64,000 bases of DNA from Streptomyces canus (GTDB lineage: Bacteria > Actinomycetota > Actinomycetes > Streptomycetales > Streptomycetaceae): positions 9,300,001 to 9,364,000 of the forward strand of contig NZ_CP107989.1 in assembly GCF_041435015.1 (NCBI RefSeq), in the 5' to 3' direction. Numbering within the stretch: position 1 is the stretch's first letter; each line of letters opens with the position of its first letter. Positions 16,399-25,487 of the stretch are shown one piece after another. A program made the position numbers and the translations under genes. Under the pieces are notes generated by a model that saw only the letters and a list, made by a program, of their open reading frames with translations, did not search any database and was not told the origin of the DNA.

Positions 16399-17970
16399 AT
16401 GCCTGCACACGAGGGACACCACCGCAGTTACGACGCCGTCATCGTCGGCGGGGGCCACAACGGACTGGTCGCCGCCGCCTATCTGGCCCGGGCCGGGCGG
16501 TCCGTACTGGTGCTCGAGCGGCTGGGGAACACCGGGGGCGCTGCGGTTTCCACGCGGCCGTTCGCGGGGGTGGACGCCCGGCTGTCGCGCTACTCGTACC
16601 TGGTCAGCCTGCTGCCCAGGAAGATCGTCCGTGACCTCGGCCTGGACTTCCGCGTCCGCACGCGCAATGTCTCGTCGTACACCCCCGTGGAACGCGACGG
16701 GAGGCCGACCGGTCTGCTCGTCGGCGGCGGCGGGCGCCGCACCAGGGAGGCCTTCGCCCGGCTCACCGGCGGCGAGCGCGAGTACCAGGCCTGGCAGCGG
16801 TTCTACGACATGACGGGCCGCGTGGCGCAGAGGATCTTCCCCACGCTCACCGAGCCCCTGCCCAGCCGGGACGAACTGCGCCTGCGGGTGGACGACGAGG
16901 AGGCGTGGCGGGTCCTGTTCGAGGAACCGATCGGCGCGGCCGTGGAGGATCGTTTCGCCGATGACCTGGTCCGGGGTGTCGTCCTGACCGACGCGCTCAT
17001 CGGCACCTTCGCCGACGCCCACGACCCCTCCCTCAAGCAGAACCGCTGCTTCCTCTACCACGTGATCGGCGGCGGGACCGGCGCCTGGGACGTCCCCGTC
17101 GGCGGCATGGGCGCCCTCACCGACGCCCTGGCCACGGCGGCACGGGACGCGGGCGCGGTGCTCGCCACCGGGCACGAGGCCGTACGGATCGACACGGACG
17201 GCAGCGCGGCGGAGATCACCTATCGCACGGCGGACGGAGAGGGCGCCGTCGCGGCCCGGCACGTCCTGGTGAACGCCTCACCGCAGCAACTCGCCGTGCT
17301 CACCGGCGACCAGCCGCCCACGCCCGCCGAGGGTGCCCAGCTCAAGGTCAACATGCTGCTCAAGCGCCTCCCGCGGCTGCGCGACAGCGAGGTCGACCCG
17401 CGCGAGGCGTTCTCCGGCACCTTCCACATCGCCGAGGGCTACCAGGAGCTGGCCACCGCCCACGCCCAGGCCGCCGCCGGCCGGCTTCCAACCGCGCCGC
17501 CCTCCGAGATCTACTGCCACTCCCTCACCGACCCGACGATCCTCGGCCCGGACCTCGTCGAGCAGGGCTACCAGACCCTCACCCTGTTCGGCCTGCACAC
17601 CCCGGCCCGACTGTTCGACCGGGACAACGACGCCGTACGCGAGGAACTCCTCAAGTCGACCCTCGACCAGCTCGACGCCCACCTCGCCGAGCCGCTGGCC
17701 GACTGCCTGGCCACGGACGCGGACGGCCGGCCCTGCATCGAGGCCAAGACCCCGCTCGACCTGGAGCGGGACCTGCGGCTGCCCGGCGGCAACATCTTCC
17801 ACCGGGAGCTGTCCTGGCCGTACGCCCAGGAGGGCACCGGCCGCTGGGGCGTGGAGACCCGGCACGCGAACGTGCTGCTGTGCGGGGCGGGCGCCGTGCG
17901 CGGCGGCGGGGTGAGCGGCGTGCCGGGACACAACGCGGCGATGGCCGTGCTGGAGGAACTCGGCGACTGA
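16399..17970 (+). CDS. FAD-dependent oxidoreductase of the phytoene-desaturase type
   Basis: A 523-residue flavoprotein with the dinucleotide-binding motif VIVGGGHNGLVAAAYLARAG (about 14-33), a Glu at the end of the second strand (VLVLERLGNTGGAA) and the C-terminal FAD-contact segment LLCGAGAVRGGGVSGVPGHN. This is the layout of phytoene desaturase/PYROXD2-like proteins. No crtB, crtE or other carotenoid genes are nearby, so a carotenoid role is not supported. ATG 16399 follows the kinase stop by 76 bp. Confidence 0.85.
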   Translation: MPAHEGHHRSYDAVIVGGGHNGLVAAAYLARAGRSVLVLERLGNTGGAAVSTRPFAGVDARLSRYSYLVSLLPRKIVRDLGLDFRVRTRNVSSYTPVERDGRPTGLLVGGGGRRTREAFARLTGGEREYQAWQRFYDMTGRVAQRIFPTLTEPLPSRDELRLRVDDEEAWRVLFEEPIGAAVEDRFADDLVRGVVLTDALIGTFADAHDPSLKQNRCFLYHVIGGGTGAWDVPVGGMGALTDALATAARDAGAVLATGHEAVRIDTDGSAAEITYRTADGEGAVAARHVLVNASPQQLAVLTGDQPPTPAEGAQLKVNMLLKRLPRLRDSEVDPREAFSGTFHIAEGYQELATAHAQAAAGRLPTAPPSEIYCHSLTDPTILGPDLVEQGYQTLTLFGLHTPARLFDRDNDAVREELLKSTLDQLDAHLAEPLADCLATDADGRPCIEAKTPLDLERDLRLPGGNIFHRELSWPYAQEGTGRWGVETRHANVLLCGAGAVRGGGVSGVPGHNAAMAVLEELGD

Positions 17971-17989
17971 CACCCACTGCAGCGTGTCC

Positions 17990-18475
17990 TGCCTTCGGAC
18001 ACGGCTGCTGTGTCCCGTTCGTGTGCGGGTGTCTTCGGGCTCTGTTGCGGTGCGCCGTTCGTGTGCGCCTGCGCTCGGGCTGGGTGTGGTGTCCCGTTTG
18101 TGGCCGCTCGCCCCTCTCGGCCGGCTGCCGTGTTCCGTTCGTGTGCGGGTGTCGTCAGGGCTGCTCGGTTGCCGGGAGCCGCTCGTGTGCGGCTGCCCGC
18201 GGGCTGGTTGCCGTGTCCGGCTCGTGGCCGCTCGCCCCTCATGCTCGGTTGCCGTGTCCCGTTCGTGTGCGGGTGTCTTCGGGCTCGGCCGCCGTGCACT
18301 GCTCGTGTGCGCCCGCGGGCTGGTTGCCGTGTCCGGCTCGTGGCCGCTCGCCCCTCATGCTCGGTTGCCGTGTTCCGTTCGTGTGCGGGTGTCTTCGGGT
18401 ACGGCCGCCGTGCACTGCTCGTGTGCGCCTGCCCCCGGGCCGGTTGCCGTGTCCGGCTCGCGGCGCCCATCCCTC
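17990..18475. repeat. tandem repeat tract (four ~120-bp units), adenine-depleted on the plus strand
   Basis: The element CGTTCGTGTGCGGGTGTC recurs at about 18016, 18136, 18260 and 18376 (periods 120, 124 and 116). Each unit contains three ~39-bp sub-units sharing GCCGTG(T/C)-(C/A)C-G-(T/C)TCGTG. Counting by eye, 18001-18480 has only 10 A in 480 plus-strand bases, with T at roughly a quarter or more. Several frames stay open simply because stops need A. It lies between the converging flavoprotein and SDR genes. No protein is recognised. Confidence 0.88.
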
Positions 18476-19250
18476 ACGCCCGGCTGCCGCCGTCGACCCG
18501 GAGCACCACTCCGGTGACGTACGAGGCCCGGTCGCTCAGGAGCCAGGCCGCGGCCTCGGCGATCTCGGCCGGGTCGGCGCCCCGGCCCAGCGGTGTCTGC
18601 GCGACGAGTTGCTCGACGATGCCCGGGGAGTTCGCCTCCCATGCGTCGATCATCTCGGTCAGCGTGGTGCCCGGGGCGATGGCGTTGACGCGGATGCCTT
18701 CCGGCCCGTAGGTGGCGGCGGCCGAGGCGGTCAGGCTGTTGACCGCCCGCTTCGCGGCGCCGTACGCGGGCAGCCAGGGGTTGGCCATCAGGCTGCCGAC
18801 ACTGGAGTTGTTGACGATCGCGCCGGTGCCCGAGGTGGCCCGGATCGCAGCGATCTCGGCTTTCATCGCCAGCCACGGACCCTTGAGGTTGACGGAGATG
18901 ACGTGGTCGAAGTCGGCCTCGGACAGCCGGTCCATCGGGCCGGGCTGCTGGATGGTCGCACCGTTGTTGAAGGCGATGTCCAGTCTGCCGTACAGCTCGA
19001 CGGCCCGATCCACGGCGGCTTGGACGCTCACCGGGTCGGCCAGGTCGCACAGGACGTAGTCGGCGGTGCCGCCGGCCGCCCGGATCTCCTCGGTCACGGC
19101 CTTGAGCTGGGTCTCGGTGCGGGCGGCGAGCAGGACGCGGGCACCCTCCCGGGCGAACAGCCGTGCGGCCGCCGCGCCGATGCCACGTCCGGCACCGGTG
19201 ATGAAGGCGACCTTGTCGGCGAGCAGGGGTGTGATCGTGGTGTTGGTCAT
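18474..19250 (-). CDS. short-chain dehydrogenase/reductase
   Basis: A 258-residue classical SDR oxidoreductase: TGAGRGIG cofactor motif (about 19-26), NNGA in place of NNAG, catalytic Ser in NNSSVGSL, YGAAK active-site pair, and the C-terminal VTGVVLRVDGGSRA common in FabG-like enzymes. ATG 19250 is the start. It is divergent from the MmyB-type regulator at 19338 across an 87-bp promoter containing a 21-bp dyad. Such regulator-SDR pairs are frequent in Streptomyces, with the regulator controlling the SDR. Confidence 0.92.
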   Translation of the reverse strand: MTNTTITPLLADKVAFITGAGRGIGAAAARLFAREGARVLLAARTETQLKAVTEEIRAAGGTADYVLCDLADPVSVQAAVDRAVELYGRLDIAFNNGATIQQPGPMDRLSEADFDHVISVNLKGPWLAMKAEIAAIRATSGTGAIVNNSSVGSLMANPWLPAYGAAKRAVNSLTASAAATYGPEGIRVNAIAPGTTLTEMIDAWEANSPGIVEQLVAQTPLGRGADPAEIAEAAAWLLSDRASYVTGVVLRVDGGSRA

Positions 19251-19283
19251 GCCGACGACCCTCCCCCCGGCCGCGATCCTCAT

Positions 19284-19304
19284 CCAGGCACCAGTGGTAC
19301 CTGG
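19284..19304. promoter_or_regulatory. 21-bp operator dyad between SDR and MmyB-type regulator
   Basis: CCAGG-c-ACCA-g-TGGT-a-CCTGG: CCAGG 19284-19288, ACCA 19290-19293, TGGT 19295-19298, CCTGG 19300-19304. The arms are perfect apart from one mismatched pair. It is the only strong dyad in the 87-bp divergent region, so it is the best candidate site for the regulator at 19338. Confidence 0.65.
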
Positions 19305-19337
19305 CTGGGCGGCCTGGAACCCGCGCACACTGGGCAC

Positions 19338-20189
19338 GTGGACCGACGAGAACTGGCCGACTTCCTGCGCAGCCGACGCGCGCGCATCACCCCCGCCGAC
19401 GTGGGCCTGCCCGCCGGACCGCGCCGCCGCACCCCGGGCCTGCGCCGCGAGGAGGTGGCGCAACTGGCGTACATCTCCACCGAGTACTACACCCGGCTGG
19501 AGCAGGCGCGCGCACCCCGTCCCTCCCTCGAGGTCCTGGCCCAGGTCGCCCGCGCACTGCGCCTGTCGGATGCCGAACGCGATCACCTCCACCATCTCGC
19601 CGGCACTCCGCCGGGCCCGCTGCCGGGCCCCTCCCGCGAGGTGCGCCAGAGCATCGTCGACCTGCTGCACCGGCTGCCGCAGGCCGCCGCGATCGTGCTG
19701 TCGGCGACGTACGAGGTCATCGCCTGGAACGACCTGGCGGCCGCCCTCATGGAGGACTTTTCCGCCCTGCCCCGCCGCGACCGCAACCTCGTCCGGCGGA
19801 GGTTCCTGGAACCGCGTCGCGGTGGCCGGTGGCTGTCCAGCGTGTCGGACGCCGACGAGTTCGCCCGGAGCGCCGCCCAGCACCTTCGCGCCGCAGCGGC
19901 CCGCTACCCCGACGACCCGGAAATGACCGGCCTGGTCGAGGAGCTCCTCGCCGGCAGTGAGGAGTTCGCACGGCTGTGGGCCGCCCACGAGGTGGCCGCG
20001 CGCCCCACCCTCCGCAAGACCTTCGAGCATCCCGTCGTCGGCCCTGTCACCGTCAACTGCGACGTTCTGGACATCACCGACCGCGACCAGCGCGTGATCA
20101 TCTACACCGTCGCTCCGGGGTCGCCGTCCGAGGAGGCGTTCCGGCTGCTGTCGGTCGTCGGTACGCGGCGCATGGACATCCCCGGCTGA
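19338..20189 (+). CDS. XRE-type regulator with MmyB-like ligand-binding domain
   Basis: A 283-residue DNA-binding protein. The N-terminus (about 1-80) has the actinobacterial form LADFLRSRRARITPADVGL ... RRTPGLRREEVAQLAYIS ... YYTRLEQAR, an XRE helix-turn-helix. The C-terminal half (about 110-280) is the MmyB-like PAS-fold domain thought to bind a fatty acid or other small ligand. GTG 19338 is the start. It is divergent from the SDR gene and presumably represses it until a ligand appears. Confidence 0.9.
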   Translation: MDRRELADFLRSRRARITPADVGLPAGPRRRTPGLRREEVAQLAYISTEYYTRLEQARAPRPSLEVLAQVARALRLSDAERDHLHHLAGTPPGPLPGPSREVRQSIVDLLHRLPQAAAIVLSATYEVIAWNDLAAALMEDFSALPRRDRNLVRRRFLEPRRGGRWLSSVSDADEFARSAAQHLRAAAARYPDDPEMTGLVEELLAGSEEFARLWAAHEVAARPTLRKTFEHPVVGPVTVNCDVLDITDRDQRVIIYTVAPGSPSEEAFRLLSVVGTRRMDIPG

Positions 20190-20305
20190 GTGATCAGTCC
20201 GCGCAGGCAGGACGCCGTACGCCCTCTCCACGCGCAGCCCGTCGACGTACGCGCCCCGGCCGGCGTGCAGCCGGCAACAGGTCCGACCCGATCCGGCGAC
20301 CTGAA

Positions 20306-20328
20306 TCTGACGGAGCATCAGAAAACCC
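20306..20328 (+). promoter_or_regulatory. operator TCTGAC-N5-ATCAGA, matching the one at 32071
   Basis: TCTGAC (20306-20311) and ATCAGA (20317-20322) are inverted arms followed by AAACCCC. The site is 43 bp upstream of ATG 20365. The same arms, spacing and AAACCC flank occur at 32071-32093. A TetR-type dimer site is inferred. Confidence 0.6.
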
Positions 20329-20364
20329 CTTCCGTCGTCCGGTGGTCTGCGGCATCCTGCGGCC

Positions 20365-21474
20365 ATGCAGACGGAGCTGAGCAAGAAACTGGGAGTCGAG
20401 CACGCCGTCTTCGGCTTCACGCCGTTCCCCGCCGTCGCCGCGGCCATCAGCCGGGCCGGCGGTTTCGGAGTGCTCGGCGCGGTCCGTTACACGGCCCCTG
20501 ACGAACTCAAACGCGACCTCGACTGGATCGAGGCGAACGTCGACGGCAAGCCGTACGGCCTGGACGTCGTGATGCCCGCCAAGAAGGTCGAGGGGGTGAC
20601 CGAGGCGGACGTCGAGGCCATGATCCCCGAGGGGCACCGGCAGTTCGTCAAGGACACCCTCGCCAAGTACGGCGTGCCCGAACTGGCGGAGGGCGAGGCG
20701 TCGGGGTGGCGTATCACGGGCTGGATGGAGCAGGTCGCCCGCAACCAGCTGGACGTCGCCTTCGACTATCCGATCCGGCTGCTCGCCAACGCCCTCGGCT
20801 CCCCGCCCGCCGACGTGGTGGCCCGCGCGCACGATCAGGACGTCCTCGTCGCGGCCCTCGCGGGCAGCGCCCGGCACGCGGTCAAGCACAAGGAGGGCGG
20901 CATCGACATCGTGGTCGCGCAGGGCTACGAGGCCGGCGGCCACACCGGAGACATCGCCTCCATGGTCCTCACGCCCGAGGTCGTCGACGCCGTGGACCCG
21001 CTGCCCGTGCTGGCGGCGGGCGGCATCGGCAGCGGACAGCAGGTGGCGGCCGCGCTGGCACTCGGGGCTCAGGGTGTGTGGCTGGGCTCCCTGTGGCTGA
21101 CCACCACGGAGGCCGAACTGCCCTCGCCCAGACTCATCGAGAAGCTGCTGGCGGCCGGCTCCGGCGACACCGTCCGCTCCCGTGCGCTGACCGGGAAACC
21201 CGCGCGCCAGCTCCGTACGGAATGGACCGACGCCTGGGACTCCGCCGACGGACCCGGCACCCTCCCGATGCCCCTGCAGGGCCTGCTGGTCGCCGATGCG
21301 GTGTCCCGCATCCAGAAGTACGAGGTGGAGCCACTGCTGGGCACGCCCGTCGGCCAGATCGTCGGACGGATGACCAGCGAACGCAGCGTCCAGGCCGTCT
21401 TCGACGACCTCACCCGCGGCTTCGAGAAAGCCGTCGACCGTATCAACCGCATCGCCGGAAGGAGCGGCCAGTGA
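20365..21474 (+). CDS. NAD(P)H-dependent flavin oxidoreductase (nitronate monooxygenase family)
   Basis: A 369-residue TIM-barrel FMN enzyme. Family marks are GGFGVLGAVRYT near the N-terminus, DIVVAQGYEAGGHTGDIASM in the middle (phosphate-binding and catalytic His region) and PVLAAGGIGSGQQVAAALALGAQGVWLGS. The family includes nitronate monooxygenases and also CoA-thioester reductases such as mycobacterial IpdC in steroid ring degradation. It overlaps the downstream acyl-CoA ligase by four bases (GTGA), so the two act together, which favours a CoA-ester role over nitronate detoxification. The promoter carries the operator at 20306. Confidence 0.88.
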   Translation: MQTELSKKLGVEHAVFGFTPFPAVAAAISRAGGFGVLGAVRYTAPDELKRDLDWIEANVDGKPYGLDVVMPAKKVEGVTEADVEAMIPEGHRQFVKDTLAKYGVPELAEGEASGWRITGWMEQVARNQLDVAFDYPIRLLANALGSPPADVVARAHDQDVLVAALAGSARHAVKHKEGGIDIVVAQGYEAGGHTGDIASMVLTPEVVDAVDPLPVLAAGGIGSGQQVAAALALGAQGVWLGSLWLTTTEAELPSPRLIEKLLAAGSGDTVRSRALTGKPARQLRTEWTDAWDSADGPGTLPMPLQGLLVADAVSRIQKYEVEPLLGTPVGQIVGRMTSERSVQAVFDDLTRGFEKAVDRINRIAGRSGQ

Positions 21475-23024
21475 CGAGCACACCTCCCGCGGGATTCTGG
21501 GCCCAGGCCACCCAAGACCCTTCGCGTACGGTCCTCATCGCCCCGGACGGCTCGCCCTGGACCGCCGGCCGCCTCCACGCCGCCGCCAACCAGCTCGTGC
21601 ACGGCCTGCGCGCCGCCGGACTCGAACGCGGTGACGCCTTCGCCGTCGTCCTGCCGAACAGCGCCGAGTTCTTCACCGCGCACCTCGCCGCCAGCCAGGC
21701 CGGCTTCTATCTGGTCCCGATCAACCACCACTTCGTCGCCCCCGAGATCGCCTGGATCGTCGCCGACTCCGGCGCCAAGGTACTCATCGCGGACGAACGC
21801 TTCGCCGCCGCGGCACGGCAGGCGGCCGACGAGGCGGGCCTCCCGGCGAGCCACCGCTACGCCGTCGGCGAGATCGACGGCTTCCGGCCGTACGCCGAAC
21901 TCCTCGACGGGCAACCGGAGTCGGCGCCTGCCGACCGCGAACTCGGCTGGGTCATGAACTACACCTCGGGTACGACGGGCCGCCCGCGCGGAATCCGCCG
22001 GCCCCTGCCCGGCAAGCGGCCGGAGGAGGCGTACCTCGGGGGCTTCCTCGGCATCTTCGGCATCCAGCCCTTCGGCGACAACGTCCACCTGGTCTGCTCG
22101 CCGCTCTACCACACGGCCGTCCTCCAGTTCGCGGCCGCTTCCCTGCACATCGGGCACCGGCTGGTCCTGATGGACAAGTGGACACCCGAGGAGATGCTGC
22201 GGCTGATCGACGCACACCGGTGCACCCACACCCACATGGTCCCGACCCAGTTCCACCGCCTGCTGGCCCTGCCGGAGGAGGTCCGGGCGCGCTACGACGT
22301 CTCGTCCATGCGGCACGCCATCCACGGAGCCGCCCCCTGCCCCGACCATGTGAAGCGGGCGATGCTCGACTGGTGGGGGCCCTGTGTGGAGGAGTACTAC
22401 GCGGCCAGCGAGGGCGGCGGAGCCTTCGCGACCGCCGAGGACTGGCTGAAGAAGCCCGGCACGGTCGGCAAGGCCTGGCCCATCAGCGAACTCGCGATCT
22501 TCGACGACGACGGCAACCGGCTGCCGCCAGGCGAACTCGGCACCGTGTACCTGAAGATGAACACGGGCGGCTTCGCGTACCACAAGGACGAGGCCAAGAC
22601 GAAGAAGAACCGCATCGGAGACTTCTTCACCGTGGGCGACCTGGGTCTGCTGGACGAGGACGGTTACCTCTTCCTCCGCGACCGCAAGATCGACATGATC
22701 ATCTCCGGCGGGGTGAACATCTACCCCGCCGAGATCGAGTCCGTCCTGCTCCAGCACCCCGCAGTGGCCGACGCCGCCGCCTTCGGCATCCCGCACGACG
22801 ACTGGGGCGAGGAGGTCAAGGCCGTGGTGGAACCGGCCCCGGGCCGCGCGCCCGGGCCGGACCTGGCCGAAGACCTCCTCGCCCACTGCGCCGCACAACT
22901 CGCCGGCTACAAGCGCCCGAAGAGCGTCGACTTCATCACCGAGATGCCCCGCGATCCCAACGGCAAGCTGTACAAGCGACGCCTGCGGGATCCGTACTGG
23001 CAGGGGCGCTCGCGACCGGTGTGA
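21471..23024 (+). CDS. AMP-dependent acyl-CoA ligase (FadD type)
   Basis: A 517-residue adenylating enzyme that joins a carboxylic acid to CoA. The P-loop is MNYTSGTTGRPRGIRRP, the adenine-binding block is EEYYAASEGG, the hinge is RDRKIDMIISGGVNIYPAEI and the catalytic C-terminal Lys is in NGKLYKRRLRD. GTG 21471 overlaps the preceding stop, so it is translationally coupled to the flavin oxidoreductase. It converges with the penicillin acylase gene, with three bases between the stops. The acid substrate is unknown. Confidence 0.92.
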   Translation: MTSTPPAGFWAQATQDPSRTVLIAPDGSPWTAGRLHAAANQLVHGLRAAGLERGDAFAVVLPNSAEFFTAHLAASQAGFYLVPINHHFVAPEIAWIVADSGAKVLIADERFAAAARQAADEAGLPASHRYAVGEIDGFRPYAELLDGQPESAPADRELGWVMNYTSGTTGRPRGIRRPLPGKRPEEAYLGGFLGIFGIQPFGDNVHLVCSPLYHTAVLQFAAASLHIGHRLVLMDKWTPEEMLRLIDAHRCTHTHMVPTQFHRLLALPEEVRARYDVSSMRHAIHGAAPCPDHVKRAMLDWWGPCVEEYYAASEGGGAFATAEDWLKKPGTVGKAWPISELAIFDDDGNRLPPGELGTVYLKMNTGGFAYHKDEAKTKKNRIGDFFTVGDLGLLDEDGYLFLRDRKIDMIISGGVNIYPAEIESVLLQHPAVADAAAFGIPHDDWGEEVKAVVEPAPGRAPGPDLAEDLLAHCAAQLAGYKRPKSVDFITEMPRDPNGKLYKRRLRDPYWQGRSRPV

Positions 23025-23027
23025 GCC

Positions 23028-25424
23028 TCAGGAACGGACCCGGACGACCCGCAGCGCCGGCGACGACAGGATGTCCTTCTCGCAGAACCGGGACGTCACC
23101 CACTTCTCCGCCGAGAACAGCCGCGTCTGGTCGCTGAAGTGCGGTGAGTTCGGGTTCGAGGACTGGGAGTACGTCAGCAGGGTCCGGGCCACCGGGCAGC
23201 GACCGCCGTCCCAGCCCACCGCCTGGATGTAGCTGGACCCGGTCGTTACCTCCGTGTATCCGCCGCCCGCCGGGTCCCACACCGGCTCGACCTTGTTCCA
23301 CACCCCCAGCGACTCGGTACCGCCCGGAACGGCGATGCGCTTGCCGTTCCGTACGACGAACTGGTGCTCCCCGAGCCGCGAGTCCAGCGGGACACCGGCC
23401 GCCCCGAGCTCGGTCACCGTGTCCGCGAGGGCCGTGGCGAAGGCCGGCGCGTCGGTGTTGAGCGTGTTCGGGGTGCCCACCGGGTCGGCCGCCGAGAACG
23501 GCACCTTCCACAGCGAGGAAGTGGGCAGTTTCCGCCAGAGCCGGTCGAAGAGCAGCGCACCCCGGCTGTCGGTGTTCGCGGTGCGGTCCCAGGCCGCGAG
23601 CACCCCGCAGGCCTCGCGGACGTCAACCGAGGCGCCGTCACTGCCTGTTGCCGTGCCACCAGGAAGCGCGGCACATGCCTTCGCCGCGTCCGCCGCCGCG
23701 AGGCCGCCCCCGGTCACCCGGTTGGCGAACTGCTGCGCCTGAAGGTCCCGTACGGTCAGCCGCCCGCGCGCGGCCATCGCGGACACGTCCTGGAGAGCAC
23801 CACGGGTGCGCATCGAGCGCTGTGTGCCCACGGTGCCGAAGACCCGCTCGTACCCGGTGATCGGCCGCTCGGCGTTGGCCAGCCAGGCGCTGTCGTTGGA
23901 GTTCTCCGCGTACGGCGCGTCCTTGAGGACCGGCATCTTCGCGGGCCCGAAGATCCCCGGCTGCACGGCGTCCGGATCACTGCCGAGGGCACAGTCGCCG
24001 CGCGAGCCGTCGAGGATCGCCACGCCCGAGGCGGGGTAGGTGACCCTGCCCAGGGGAGTGGAGCAGCGCTGGGCCAGCTCGTCGGTGATCCGGGGGAGCA
24101 CCTGGGACTGGGTGAACAGCGTGTGCCCCTGTGCGTCGGCGGCGATCGTGTTGACCCACGGCAGACCCTGGGTGCGCTTCAACGCGCCCAGAACGTCACC
24201 GGTACTGCGGGCCTTGCTGAAGCCGAGGGCCGTGTCGGAAGCGCGCAGGTTGGTGGCGTTCGGGTCATTGAGGGCGTACGCCGTCGTGGTCGTCCAGGGC
24301 AGGGGCAGCGAGGCGCCGAGCGAGGTGACGACCGGGCCGTACCGCGTCCACCACTGGGTCTTCGTCACCGGTTCGCCGCCCTGGACGGCGACGGTCACCC
24401 GGCGCTCGGTCATCCGCTCCGGTTTGCCGTCGACGAGGTACGTCGTCGGGTCGGCGGGGTCCAGGGTGAGCTGGTGCAGGTTGAGGGTGACGCCCGTGGC
24501 CACGGTGTGGCTCCAGGCCACCTGCGCGTTGTGGCCTATGGAGATGGTCGCCGAGCCGAGCAGCGAGCCGCCCGCGATGTTCAGTTCGCCGGGGATGGTC
24601 TGCTGCGACTGCCAGAAGCGGCGGCCGCCCTGCCAGGGGTAGTGCGGATTGCCGAGGAGCAGCCCGCGGCCGTTCGCCGTCGTGGCCCCGCTGAAGGCGA
24701 CCGCGTTGGAGCCCATGTCGGCGGAGTCGGCGGCGAAGAGTTCCCGGGCCGCGCGGGCGGTGTCCCGGGCGTCGGGCGCGCCGGATGCGCCGGTGGTGGA
24801 CGCGGGCGGCTGCGCGGCCGTGATGCCGTCCACGGCCCGGCCCTGACCGCCGAGCACGGCCAGCGCGAAGTTGCGCGCGGCCACGTCCTGGACCGTCACC
24901 GGGCGCACCCAGCCGGCACCCTTGCACGCCGGGTCGGTGATCGGGTTCTTCCGCAGCCAGGCGTTGTAGCCCGCCGCGAAGCCCCGCATCAGCTCCTTCA
25001 CCGCACGGCTCGGACCGCGCGGCGCAGGCGTGGCCATCAGCTTCTCCACCGTCCCCGCCTCCCGCACCCCGCGGAAGTACAGGTCGCTGGAGAGGTTCCT
25101 GGTGGCCGAGGAGAGCGCGGTGTCGGAGGCCGCGTCGGCCCCGAAGAAGCGCGAACGCTCGCCGCGCACGGTCACGAAACCGTCGGCGAGCGTGCACACC
25201 TGGTCGGTGGCCTGCGCCCACCCGGTGCCGAAACCGAGGTCCGCGTAGTTCTTCGCGAGGATGTGCGGGATGCCGTACTCGGTGTAGCGGATGGTGGCGG
25301 ACAGACCGCCGTGGGACGGATGTTCCTGTTTCTGCTGGTTCTGCGCGGCTGCGGCCGGCAGCGTGCCGACGGCGGTGAACAGGGCCACGGCCGCGACGAC
25401 GGCGTGTCTGAGACGGGTGCGCAT
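23028..25424 (-). CDS. secreted penicillin-acylase-family N-terminal-nucleophile hydrolase
   Basis: A 798-residue exported amidase of the Ntn group (penicillin G acylases, acyl-homoserine-lactone acylases such as AhlM). A signal peptide (positively charged MRTRLRH, then AAVALFTAVGTLPAAAA, cleavage near residue 27) precedes the alpha subunit. The nucleophile Ser239 follows the processing Gly in ADMGSNAVAF; maturation would remove a spacer just before it. ATG 25424 has GGGAGG upstream. It is divergent from the ligase at 25488, sharing a 63-bp promoter with a dyad. The substrate could be a lipid amide, N-acyl lactone or beta-lactam. Confidence 0.9.
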   Translation of the reverse strand: MRTRLRHAVVAAVALFTAVGTLPAAAAQNQQKQEHPSHGGLSATIRYTEYGIPHILAKNYADLGFGTGWAQATDQVCTLADGFVTVRGERSRFFGADAASDTALSSATRNLSSDLYFRGVREAGTVEKLMATPAPRGPSRAVKELMRGFAAGYNAWLRKNPITDPACKGAGWVRPVTVQDVAARNFALAVLGGQGRAVDGITAAQPPASTTGASGAPDARDTARAARELFAADSADMGSNAVAFSGATTANGRGLLLGNPHYPWQGGRRFWQSQQTIPGELNIAGGSLLGSATISIGHNAQVAWSHTVATGVTLNLHQLTLDPADPTTYLVDGKPERMTERRVTVAVQGGEPVTKTQWWTRYGPVVTSLGASLPLPWTTTTAYALNDPNATNLRASDTALGFSKARSTGDVLGALKRTQGLPWVNTIAADAQGHTLFTQSQVLPRITDELAQRCSTPLGRVTYPASGVAILDGSRGDCALGSDPDAVQPGIFGPAKMPVLKDAPYAENSNDSAWLANAERPITGYERVFGTVGTQRSMRTRGALQDVSAMAARGRLTVRDLQAQQFANRVTGGGLAAADAAKACAALPGGTATGSDGASVDVREACGVLAAWDRTANTDSRGALLFDRLWRKLPTSSLWKVPFSAADPVGTPNTLNTDAPAFATALADTVTELGAAGVPLDSRLGEHQFVVRNGKRIAVPGGTESLGVWNKVEPVWDPAGGGYTEVTTGSSYIQAVGWDGGRCPVARTLLTYSQSSNPNSPHFSDQTRLFSAEKWVTSRFCEKDILSSPALRVVRVRS

Positions 25425-25465
25425 CGTGCCTCCCAACGTCGTTGAGGGAAGGAGCGGTTGAGCGT

Positions 25466-25479
25466 ACCAACCGGTAGGT
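25466..25479. promoter_or_regulatory. operator dyad ACC-A-ACCGGT-A-GGT
   Basis: A 14-bp palindrome with a single mismatched pair (25469/25476), placed in the 63-bp gap between the acylase start (25424) and the ligase start (25488). This form is common for TetR regulators of lipid genes in actinobacteria. It differs from the TCTGAC-type site at 20306 and 32071. Confidence 0.5.
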
Positions 25480-25487
25480 TGTCCCGT

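Noticed and set aside
18000..18475. CRISPR array
   Set aside because: Units are about 120 bp with internal 39-bp similarity and no unique spacers; no cas genes are present.
17880..18711. Open frames across the adenine-poor repeat as a repetitive protein
   Set aside because: Several frames on both strands are open merely because stops need A or T in fixed places; no ribosome site or domain, so treated as non-coding repeat.
25465..25482. KstR-type operator (TnnAACnnGTTnnA) before the ligase at 25488
   Set aside because: AACCGGTA is one base off in the second arm and the flanking T/A are misplaced; it fits the ACC-N-ACCGGT-N-GGT form better.
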